DNA of 25,753 nucleotides from Methanosarcinales archaeon (GTDB lineage: Archaea; Halobacteriota; Syntropharchaeia; Alkanophagales; Methanospirareceae): the NCBI GenBank assembly GCA_025464645.1, contig JAODGF010000082.1, positions 1 through 25,753 on the forward strand, written 5' to 3'. The notes beneath the pieces were generated by a model that was given only the letters and a program-made list of their open reading frames with translations, searched no databases and was not told the DNA's origin. Shown in pieces: positions 5,783-12,519 of this stretch. A program made the translations under genes and the position numbers. The stretch's first letter is position 1, and each line of letters begins with the position of its first letter.

Positions 5783-7540
5783 TCAGTGTTTTAATCCCCT
5801 TAGAGCATCTTTAGTCGTTTTAAAATGCAACTTAGCTATTTTCCTAAGTTCTTCTTCCCCGCTCTTCTTTATAATTTCTCTTGCAGCTATTACCACTTGT
5901 TGAGATGCCCCCTTGGGTAAATTTAATCTATGATACTGGGACAATTTGTGAAGTCTTCTTAAAAACTCATCTCTCGCAAGTATGGAAGCGGCAGCTACAC
6001 CAACATCTTCTTCAGCCCTTGGTCGCTGGACAAGTTTAATCTTCTTGCCTTTTTTAAGCAGTGCGTTTAAAACAAATTTTTCGTCGCCAAACTGGTCAGT
6101 TAGCGCATTTTCACAATCAGTATCTTCTAATATATTCTCGATTGCCCTTGCGTGCCCCCAAGCCAATAATTTGTTAAGATTTCCTATCTTATCATACAGT
6201 TCATTATACTTCTCTGGTCCTATTGGAACGATAGAATGCTTGCAAGTGACTTTGATCTTCATAGCAAGCTCTCCTATTTTATTATCCGATATTTTCTTAC
6301 TATCTTTCACCCCTAATCCAATCAACTTTTGTTTTGTTTCTTCATTTACAAATACACCGGCAACAACGAGTGGTCCAAAATAATTGCCTTTGCCAGATTC
6401 ATCTGTACCTATCCAAGAATCTATATTTTGGTTTTCATTATTTTTATGGGGTAAATTATATAGATCGTATTCATAAAAGGCATAATACGCTCCTCGGATT
6501 GCTTTCGTTATTGCAGAGAATCTTTCCTTTGCCGCTTCAATACCCCTTAATTCAACAGGCTCTACCGGGTCGCTATGCATTAATTGATTTCTAGAGACTT
6601 CCCATTCAGTCTGTAACGTGGGTATAATAGTTTTTTGTCGTTTAGGGAATGGGAGATGTTTCTTCAAATTATCTAAGGTATCGCCACCTATTCTATCGCG
6701 TTTCTCTTCCAAATCTTCCCAAGTAATTATTCCTTTATCCAGCAATAATTTCTTTAAAAATCCTTCAAACGCTTTAGAAGCTTGCGTAACAACTCCTGAA
6801 TATTCAGGAATATCATGTTGCTCGGTTATTTTAATTAAACAGAGTGATGAACACAGGTACTTTTGATCTAGCTCCCAAAGAAAATTAAAAGCTTTTTCTC
6901 CTATCAATTCTTGAACTGTAACCTGTGCCTTAGTTTTCAGATCTGCAGTAATGCCCTTTTTAACCAAACTCTGACTATCTTCTGAAGTTGCACCATTTAT
7001 TAGGTCTTCAATGGATGGATTGCAATATTGGTCTGCAATAGAAACAACTTCGTGATAAAGACCAGAAAATTTCCCTTGAATGAGGAGTTTTAAGCTCTTA
7101 TATTGTGTTATCTTTAAAGAAGCCCATCCTCGGACTATATTTAGTACATAATCCACATGATCAGGAATATCTTCTTCAAACTTTTTTACGCCTTCCACCC
7201 TTTCAAATCCCTTCTTCAGTTTTAAGATGTCATTATCCTCTTTCAAAGTATAACTGGCAACCCCTTTTAATTCTTTTGATGGTAATTGTGCCAGGGTTTT
7301 GTCGTCTAAGTTCACATCAATATAATTTTCTATCTCTTTCTGCAGCGAATTATTATTTCCTTGAGTTAATATTGTTCCAGTATCATAAAAATTGACTGTG
7401 ACCTTATTACTGCCCTTTTCTAGCCTGCATTGGATACCATATTGTATATTTTTTGCAATTATGATAATATCCATTTCCTCGCAATACCGGCTTATCTGCC
7501 CAATTGCTTCCTCTTGGGTATATTTGTTTTTAAATTTCAT
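5783..7540 (-). CDS. RnlA-like HEPN toxin fused to RNase HIII
   Basis: 585 residues. Residues ~1-80 and ~125-180 look like the two TBP-like domains of RnlA (VTVNFYDTGTILTQG; KLLIQGKFSGLYHEV). Residues ~200-365 match the RnlA HEPN/Dmd-binding region (SSLCLIKITEQHDIPEY; HEPN motif R317-N-x3-H322). Residues ~375-585 are a complete RNase HIII domain: GTDESGKGNYFGPLVVAG with D380/E381, D482 in TDQFG, D524 in SILARDEFL, so all four metal-binding acids are present. RnlA is the E. coli RNase LS toxin that cuts mRNA during phage infection, and E. coli RNase HI is reported to stimulate it, so the fusion makes biological sense. No RnlB-like antitoxin is visible. Transcription probably starts from the TATA box at 7581-7588. 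Confidence 0.85.
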   Translation of the reverse strand: MKFKNKYTQEEAIGQISRYCEEMDIIIIAKNIQYGIQCRLEKGSNKVTVNFYDTGTILTQGNNNSLQKEIENYIDVNLDDKTLAQLPSKELKGVASYTLKEDNDILKLKKGFERVEGVKKFEEDIPDHVDYVLNIVRGWASLKITQYKSLKLLIQGKFSGLYHEVVSIADQYCNPSIEDLINGATSEDSQSLVKKGITADLKTKAQVTVQELIGEKAFNFLWELDQKYLCSSLCLIKITEQHDIPEYSGVVTQASKAFEGFLKKLLLDKGIITWEDLEEKRDRIGGDTLDNLKKHLPFPKRQKTIIPTLQTEWEVSRNQLMHSDPVEPVELRGIEAAKERFSAITKAIRGAYYAFYEYDLYNLPHKNNENQNIDSWIGTDESGKGNYFGPLVVAGVFVNEETKQKLIGLGVKDSKKISDNKIGELAMKIKVTCKHSIVPIGPEKYNELYDKIGNLNKLLAWGHARAIENILEDTDCENALTDQFGDEKFVLNALLKKGKKIKLVQRPRAEEDVGVAAASILARDEFLRRLHKLSQYHRLNLPKGASQQVVIAAREIIKKSGEEELRKIAKLHFKTTKDALRGLKH

Positions 7541-7567
7541 CTTTCTACCCTTTTGTTATTATGAAAG

Positions 7568-7588
7568 ATATGTTGAGAACATATAAAT
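7568..7588 (-). promoter_or_regulatory. TATA box with overlapping palindrome upstream of the RnlA-RNase HIII gene
   Basis: On the minus strand a TATA-like ATTTATAT (7588-7581) lies about 43 bases before the ATG. A perfect 7-bp inverted repeat, ATATGTT-GAG-AACATAT (7568-7584), overlaps its downstream edge. This is where a repressor would block TBP or polymerase. A weak AAGGGTAG precedes the ATG. Confidence 0.5.
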
Positions 7589-7652
7589 ATTTACACTCAT
7601 AACCACTCACAGAGCTCCCTTCTTTATTCCTTTACATCTCTTATTTCCTTTA

Positions 7653-7946
7653 TTATCTCTCATCCTTATAAGGTGGTGAATAAATCAAAATCAACCGAAG
7701 TTTATCTTTCCCTATCGATTTAAAACCGTGGCGAACCGGTATTTCTTGCATCTGTCTGCCATAAGGACACGAAACAATCAAAGGCACCGTTGCTTTTCCT
7801 TGCGACTCTTTTCTCTCTTTTAAATGCGCCTCGTGATCTCCACAGATAACCAGCATTCCATCACGGTCGGCAACCGCCTTTGCGATTACTCTCATATTAT
7901 CGTTTGTAATTTTTTCAGCGTTTGACCTTTGTTTAGGGTTGTGCAT
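7653..7946 (-). CDS. Hypothetical protein, possibly the 3' part of a frameshifted gene
   Basis: 97 residues, mixed alpha/beta, with GMLVICGDHEAHLKE, VPLIVSCPYGRQ and a basic C-terminus. I do not recognise the family. It lies between the nuclease gene and the RnlA-RNase HIII gene on the same strand. No ribosome binding site precedes ATG 7946, whereas an upstream 31-codon frame (7933-8028) has a plausible start and overlaps it in another frame, so the two may once have been one gene of about 125 residues. It could also be a genuine small island protein. Confidence 0.5.
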   Translation of the reverse strand: MHNPKQRSNAEKITNDNMRVIAKAVADRDGMLVICGDHEAHLKERKESQGKATVPLIVSCPYGRQMQEIPVRHGFKSIGKDKLRLILIYSPPYKDER

Positions 7947-8028
7947 TTTGGGTTTTATCTTTTCGTGCTTTTAACTGCTTACTTGGAACAAAATCTGAAG
8001 TTTCCACTTTGAAGTGTGCACCTCCCAT
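7933..8028 (-). CDS. 31-codon ORF, candidate 5' part of the same gene
   Basis: Minus-strand ATG at 8028 gives MGGAHFKVETSDFVPSKQ and continues to a TAA at 7933-7935. It overlaps the start of the 97-residue frame by 14 bases. The two frames share similar residues at the overlap (QNAQP in one, HNPKQ in the other), which fits a single-base frameshift, but no homologue is known to me to confirm it. Confidence 0.35.
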   Translation of the reverse strand: MGGAHFKVETSDFVPSKQLKARKDKTQNAQP

Positions 8029-8039
8029 TTCTCGTAAAG

Positions 8040-8669
8040 CTAGGAATAATGAGCTAAATGCCCTGCTTCATCCATTTTTTGCTTTAAAATCCTGATAAAT
8101 TCTTGATTGCTACGAGGAGTTTGCATTCCGTTAGCCCTTGATTGTAAATTATGGTTGGCACGATTATAATAAACCTCGGGGACCCACGCAACGTTGAAAA
8201 CAATTAAATCTTCAAACTTGACAAAAATATTATCAAAATCCACTACAATTATAGCAACTAATAGAAGCAAGTCAGGTCGCTCCTCATATAACTCTATCAG
8301 TTTATCTGCTTTAGAAATATCAAATCTACCTGTTCGGTCTGTTGCCGTAAGACTCGTTTTAACATTTATGAAACATTCTATATCGTCCTCTTTTAGTTTC
8401 AAAATGCAATCGTATTGCACAAGGTCATGAGGAGGCTCTTCAACCTCTTCTATACCACAAACATCTTTATATTTCTTTAGATTTTGTACAACCACCTGGT
8501 CTACCAACCATGCAATAGACCGGGCTATGGGTTTTAAACCTTCTGGAACTAACTTTTCATCCAGTACCTTAAATTCGCCAATTTTATTCAAAACGCATTT
8601 CATCGCCTTTTCAATCCTTTCTATTTCCTCTGACGTCTCCTTATACTTATTTGTAATTTCAGATGGCAT
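8040..8669 (-). CDS. Putative type II restriction endonuclease (PD-(D/E)XK-like)
   Basis: 209 residues. It overlaps the 3' end of the methyltransferase gene by 11 bases, the usual arrangement of a coupled restriction-modification pair. The likely nuclease core is QYD87CILKLKE followed by E98CFIN102VK104TS, then a helix and the hydrophobic strand DLLLLVAIIVVDF. This fits a PD-(D/E)XK fold in which the acidic residue two before the lysine is Asn, a variant seen in some restriction enzymes; E98 might substitute. No helicase or translocase domain is present, so a simple type II enzyme is the best reading. The recognition sequence cannot be deduced. Confidence 0.65.
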   Translation of the reverse strand: MPSEITNKYKETSEEIERIEKAMKCVLNKIGEFKVLDEKLVPEGLKPIARSIAWLVDQVVVQNLKKYKDVCGIEEVEEPPHDLVQYDCILKLKEDDIECFINVKTSLTATDRTGRFDISKADKLIELYEERPDLLLLVAIIVVDFDNIFVKFEDLIVFNVAWVPEVYYNRANHNLQSRANGMQTPRSNQEFIRILKQKMDEAGHLAHYS

Positions 8670-10368
8670 TCTTCAACCTCCACTTTATGATTTCTCTTGG
8701 CTCTCCTTTATAATCAAAAGCTGTTTCTGAGAAACTTTCAAAATTGCTATTCCTTCTCAATGTTTCTGCCACATCATTTAAAGATATTTTAACAGTTTTA
8801 GGTGTTTTCGAATTACGATAAGCTATATTAATCCACTTTAAAATAACAGCATCGTATATTTCTGCTGTCGTAGCGATATGTACTTTTTCTAAAAGATTTG
8901 TTGTCTCCGTAAGCACGATGTTTCTTACGTTGATCATTCTTTCTTTTTGCGGAGATATAAATCGTTCATGTACTGGCTTTTTAAACGTTGCTATAAGGTC
9001 TGTTTTGACCGTTCCTTTCAACTCTATTTGGTTGTGCGTTCTTTTAATTGGAGTTTGCGGAACAATATTCACTAATTCAAACCCTGCATCCTGACAAGCA
9101 CCTATCAACGCATTCCATACTGAAACGTTCGAGCTATGGAACGTAATAGACATGAATTTATCGGGTTTAAGCACTCGATAAATCTCATGAAACGCTTTTG
9201 TTAGCATCTCTTTGTATCGTATAATAGAATCGTTTTTGACAATAATTTCATTGGCATAGTCAACATCTAATTGTAGCCATGCATTCCATATAGTAGATAA
9301 GTCCAGATAGTTGATAGAGCCTCCGTAAGGGGGGTCGGTAAAACAATAATCTATGCTATCAGAAGAGATAGTTGATAAATCGGTCGCTGATTGAGCGCTC
9401 ATATTAAACGTGTTTTCCCCTTTAAAATGATAGCCAATAAGGGCATTAGTTTCTTTTTTAGCTTTTATAAATTTATGTAATCTCTCTTTAAAATAATAGA
9501 GGACGTTGTTTTCTACATATTCGCCAGGTACCCAAAATCTCTTTTCTCCCCACACACCTGCTGGATTTACACCTTTTTTAAGCCGATAATTGTTAACGAA
9601 AATCAACTTGGATGTACGTACCAATATAGAAGAAAACACAAGTTTCATTATCTCTTTTATCTCGCTTTCTTCCAAGCGTTGGATTTCGTTATAAAGAATG
9701 GATAAACTTATCAGATTTCTTTTGGTAAATAACTGGTCGAGGGTTTTTACATCTGCGTCTTTTGGCAATCGAACATCTTTTGGGTACCAAAAGGGGACTT
9801 CTTTTCCTTCTATTTCTTTGATTTTGTTCTTATCTGCGTCATCTGCTTCTTTAAGTTTCTTAGCGTTACAATATTTGCACCAGTAAAATACATTGGAGAT
9901 ACCAGTCTTTTTCCATATTGTGTTGATTATCGTTGCTTTTTTATTGCAGTTTGGACATTTTGTCTCGTATAATGGGCTGATTTTCTCAGAGATATTTTTT
10001 TCAACTTTTTTGAAAGTAACTTTAAATTTATTTAAATCCACTGGGGACAGGCAAGTTATTTTGGTAATGAGCGTGGCTATTGGGTTTAAATCCAGTGCAA
10101 TAACTTTTCTTCTCGTAATCAATGCCTCACAAGCTGTGACACCGCTTCCGACAAAAGGGTCTAAAATTGTATCCCCTTCTTTTGTGAAGTGTTCGATGTA
10201 TTGTCTAACGACATACCAGGGTTTTCTTGACCAGTATTGATGTAATTTGTATCTTTCTGGGAATTTACCTTTAATAGGCTCAGGAATGGGATTTAATATT
10301 GGTGACAGCTCTTCAGGAGTAGTTTGACCTATTTTCTCTTCTAAATAGTATTCTAAGCTTCTTATCAT
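8659..10368 (-). CDS. DNA amino-methyltransferase (N6-adenine or N4-cytosine) of a type II R-M system
   Basis: 569 residues. HQYWSRKPWYVVRQY (43-57, motif X-like) precedes the AdoMet motif I DPFVGSG (70-76) and ALDLNP (91-96). The catalytic motif IV is DPPYGG at 345-350, so the order is X-I-insert-IV. The insert carries a zinc ribbon (C138-x2-C141 and C164-x2-C167) and probably the target-recognition region. Motif DPPY means exocyclic amino methylation, not C5. It protects host DNA from the nuclease encoded by the overlapping downstream gene. Codons for residues ~201-238 are duplicated at 5604-5718. AT-rich sequence (10369-10465) separates it from the divergent trm56 gene. Confidence 0.88.
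   Translation of the reverse strand: MIRSLEYYLEEKIGQTTPEELSPILNPIPEPIKGKFPERYKLHQYWSRKPWYVVRQYIEHFTKEGDTILDPFVGSGVTACEALITRRKVIALDLNPIATLITKITCLSPVDLNKFKVTFKKVEKNISEKISPLYETKCPNCNKKATIINTIWKKTGISNVFYWCKYCNAKKLKEADDADKNKIKEIEGKEVPFWYPKDVRLPKDADVKTLDQLFTKRNLISLSILYNEIQRLEESEIKEIMKLVFSSILVRTSKLIFVNNYRLKKGVNPAGVWGEKRFWVPGEYVENNVLYYFKERLHKFIKAKKETNALIGYHFKGENTFNMSAQSATDLSTISSDSIDYCFTDPPYGGSINYLDLSTIWNAWLQLDVDYANEIIVKNDSIIRYKEMLTKAFHEIYRVLKPDKFMSITFHSSNVSVWNALIGACQDAGFELVNIVPQTPIKRTHNQIELKGTVKTDLIATFKKPVHERFISPQKERMINVRNIVLTETTNLLEKVHIATTAEIYDAVILKWINIAYRNSKTPKTVKISLNDVAETLRRNSNFESFSETAFDYKGEPREIIKWRLKNAI
9653..9767. repeat. 115-bp direct repeat, right copy
   Basis: Lies inside the methyltransferase gene (codons about 201-238) and matches 5604-5718 with two mismatches. 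The reading frame continues through this copy, so it is the original and the left copy the duplicate. The two copies bracket 4 kb carrying the toxin fusion, the hypothetical gene, the nuclease and the 3' part of the methyltransferase. Confidence 0.92.
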
Positions 10369-10465
10369 TTTTTTCGCATATTTTCTTTATGACTCTTTTT
10401 GTTTTTGGATATTTAATTTATTATGTTTAGCTTGCTAAAGACTTTACGAAAAGTTAAAGAACAAA

Positions 10466-11005
10466 GTGGAAATCGTAGTGCTGAGATTAGGACACCGCCT
10501 GGAGCGCGATAAACGAATAACCACGCATGTCGGATTAGTTGCGAGGGCATTAGGTGCGAGTGGGATGATACTCGCTTCTGAGGATAAAGGAGTGGAGAGA
10601 AGTATAAAAGAAGTAACAAGGAGGTGGGGTGGCGACTTCTTTGTGCAAACGGATGTGAAATGGCGCGAAGCGCTAAAGAAATGGAAGAAAGAAGGCGGAA
10701 AAGTGTGCCATCTCACGATGTACGGTGAAAACATCCTGGATGTAATAGAAGAAATAAAGAAAGAAGCGAAGAAGGATAAAGCTCGTATAATGGTTGTGGT
10801 AGGCGCTGAGAAGGTTCCCTATGATGTTTTTGAAGCCGCGGATTGGAATATCGCATTATCAAATCAACCGCATTCGGAAATAGCAGCTTTAGCTTTGTTT
10901 CTTGACTATTTGCAGCAAGGTAAAGAGCTAAAAACTAAATTTGAGCATGCGAAGCGGGAAATAGTGCCAAAAAGAAGGGGTAAAGAAGTAAGGATAAGGG
11001 AATAG
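10466..11005 (+). CDS. trm56: tRNA (cytidine(56)-2'-O)-methyltransferase, aTrm56
   Basis: 179 residues, the family length. The opening VVLRLGHRLERDKRITTHVGLVA is characteristic of archaeal Trm56, a SPOUT-fold enzyme that 2'-O-methylates C56 in the T-loop of tRNA. The C-terminal ADWNIALSNQPHSEIAALALF forms the knotted AdoMet-binding end, and VVGAEKVPYDVF is also typical. The start is GTG 10466; no ATG lies near it. It is divergent from the methyltransferase island and marks the return to ordinary chromosomal genes. A hairpin terminator follows at 11072-11094. Confidence 0.92.
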   Translation: MEIVVLRLGHRLERDKRITTHVGLVARALGASGMILASEDKGVERSIKEVTRRWGGDFFVQTDVKWREALKKWKKEGGKVCHLTMYGENILDVIEEIKKEAKKDKARIMVVVGAEKVPYDVFEAADWNIALSNQPHSEIAALALFLDYLQQGKELKTKFEHAKREIVPKRRGKEVRIRE

Positions 11006-11071
11006 CCAAAATAAGGTTTGTTGCTATGATTGTTTTTTGGATTTTATAAGAAGGGGGAAAAAATAAAAAAT

Positions 11072-11094
11072 CGGATGGTCTCAGGACCCATCCG
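11072..11094. terminator. Hairpin between convergent trm56 and exported-protein gene
   Basis: CGGATGGTC, loop TCAG, then GACC with one bulged base and ATCCG form a stem, preceded by an A-rich tract (11061-11070) and followed by GCATTTTAGG. It could terminate transcription from both sides. Confidence 0.55.
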
Positions 11095-11119
11095 GCATTT
11101 TAGGTTCTCCCCATTTTGT

Positions 11120-11740
11120 TCATCTCCACCGTCTCAATCGTGGTGGAAGCACATCGAGCAACACTCTGTATTCGCCTTTGTATTCGCCTTCATCCATACT
11201 CAGCTCGCCTTCGCCTACCCAGGCACCCTCATACTCCATGGTAGTTATACGGATACGCCCTACGATTCTGTTAGTTCCTGCGTCCTGTTGACCCAGTACA
11301 TCGGCTTTAAATACTCGACTACCATTTGTCTCATTCGCATCAACAGACATGTTGACAAGTCTATAGTGGTTCTCTCCTATCCGCATATGTCCACGATGAT
11401 ACGGTGTGCATTTCCCTGTTTCTGTCTCTATGCCCTCGATGCTCTTGTTCTCTCTCAGAAGAGCCTTAACGTATCCCGGTTCCAAGTGCATTGCTCTGAT
11501 GACTTGTACCCGGAGCACATGGAATTCATCCTCATTTAGGGCGAAACCATGCCCGCGATAAACAAGTCCGACCGACACATTCTCTACACCATTCGTTTCT
11601 ACCATCTCTCCGCTTAGCACTGTCGCCATCGCTTTCCCTTTTTGCACTGGCTGTGACACCGCGACACCAGTCACTGCGATACTCAGCAAAAACGCTGCCA
11701 CTACACCCACGCACAAAAATCTTCTTTTTTCGTGTTCCAT
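11120..11740 (-). CDS. Exported protein of unknown function, paralogue 1
   Basis: 206 residues. A basic head (MEHEKRRF) and hydrophobic stretch (CVGVVAAFLLSIAVTGVAV) ending near VSQPVQ make a Sec signal peptide. The mature part shares with its neighbour (11911-12519) the GHGFAL-EFH-LRV block, the RGH/RGY...IGEN-YRLVNMS block, NGSRVF-AD and the C-terminal YEG-W-G-GELSMDEG-Y-GEY. I recognise no domain. It has its own TATA-like box (11776-11784), with GAACG repeats farther upstream. It probably acts at the cell surface with the nearby membrane-anchored regulator. Confidence 0.75.
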   Translation of the reverse strand: MEHEKRRFLCVGVVAAFLLSIAVTGVAVSQPVQKGKAMATVLSGEMVETNGVENVSVGLVYRGHGFALNEDEFHVLRVQVIRAMHLEPGYVKALLRENKSIEGIETETGKCTPYHRGHMRIGENHYRLVNMSVDANETNGSRVFKADVLGQQDAGTNRIVGRIRITTMEYEGAWVGEGELSMDEGEYKGEYRVLLDVLPPRLRRWR

Positions 11741-11775
11741 TTTTTATTACCTCCGCTCATAGCTTGTTTTGAACG

Positions 11776-11840
11776 ATATAAAAGGGTAACACAAAACTAA
11801 TCGTACAAAAAAACGTTCAAAACGTTCGATTTCGTTCAAT
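11776..11840 (-). promoter_or_regulatory. Promoter with phased GAACG repeats before paralogue 1
   Basis: On the minus strand, CTTTTATAT (about 11784-11776) is a TATA candidate about 40 bases before ATG 11740. Upstream, GAACG occurs three times with 9- and 10-base spacing (plus-strand CGTTC at 11814, 11823 and 11833), and once more just downstream of the TATA (11771-11775). Helical phasing suggests a regulator binding site. Confidence 0.45.
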
Positions 11841-11897
11841 TCACGATAAAAACACTTCTGATAGTTCTATTACGTTCATGCTACCGCATTCTTTCTT
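11841..11897 (-). pseudogene. 3'-end remnant of a second copy of the membrane-anchored regulator
   Basis: Minus-strand translation gives KKECGSMNVIELSEVFLS then a stop, matching KKEWGRTNVIELSKWFLS at the C-terminus of the regulator encoded at 12516-13418. At DNA level 11857-11897 matches 12547-12587 (offset exactly 690) with few mismatches. Only about 19 codons survive. The remnant sits immediately before paralogue 1, as the intact regulator sits before paralogue 2. Confidence 0.75.
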
Positions 11898-11910
11898 AGC
11901 TCTGTATTCG

Positions 11911-12519
11911 TCACAGTCCAGAGGGGAACAATGTGAGGAGTACCTTATATTCTCCTGCATAGACTCCTTCATCCATACTCAGCTCGCCGTCACCTATCCA
12001 GAGACCCTCGTAGCGCATAACAGTTATCCTGATATGCCCCACGATAGATTCTGTGTTATCTAAGCGACCCGCTATATCGGCGTTAAATACTCGACTACCA
12101 TTTGCTTCATCACGAGACATATTAACAAGTCTGTAAAGGTTCTCTCCAAACTGTAGATATCCCCGGTAGAAATACCGTCCCCTCTGTTTCTCGATTTCTG
12201 CTCGTATCTCCTTGATACCCATGCCTTTAGCCATAAGTTCTCTGACGTATATCGGTTGTAAGTGCCTTACTCTGACGATATGTACCCTGAGCATATGGAA
12301 CTCCTCTATGCCATCTTCTTTCAGGGCGAAGCCATGCCCGCAATGAACGATCCTAATCGGCACTTTTAGGGCACCTTTTGGCGATAGTTCTTCCTTCTCT
12401 CCGCTTAGCGATAGCAGCTTCTCTGCCTGCACTGGCTGTGACACCGCGACGGCGATACTAAGCAGCAACGCTGCCACCACGACCACGCACAAAAACCTTT
12501 TCTTGTTTAAGCCACTCAT
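11911..12519 (-). CDS. Exported protein of unknown function, paralogue 2
   Basis: 202 residues. A Sec signal peptide (KKRF then CVVVVAALLLSIAVAV, ending VSQPVQA) leads a mature domain paralogous to the protein at 11120-11740, with the same conserved blocks (GHGFALKED, FHMLRV, FGENLYRLVNMS, NGSRVFNADIAG, GELSMDEGVYAGEY). The start ATG overlaps the stop of the upstream regulator gene by 4 bases (ATGA), so the two are translated together and are probably functionally linked. No catalytic motif, lipobox or C-terminal anchor is evident. Confidence 0.78.
   Translation of the reverse strand: MSGLNKKRFLCVVVVAALLLSIAVAVSQPVQAEKLLSLSGEKEELSPKGALKVPIRIVHCGHGFALKEDGIEEFHMLRVHIVRVRHLQPIYVRELMAKGMGIKEIRAEIEKQRGRYFYRGYLQFGENLYRLVNMSRDEANGSRVFNADIAGRLDNTESIVGHIRITVMRYEGLWIGDGELSMDEGVYAGEYKVLLTLFPSGL

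Noticed and set aside
11030..11539. 169-codon plus-strand frame after trm56
   Set aside because: Lies almost wholly antisense to the exported protein gene, whose signal peptide and paralogue prove the minus-strand frame.
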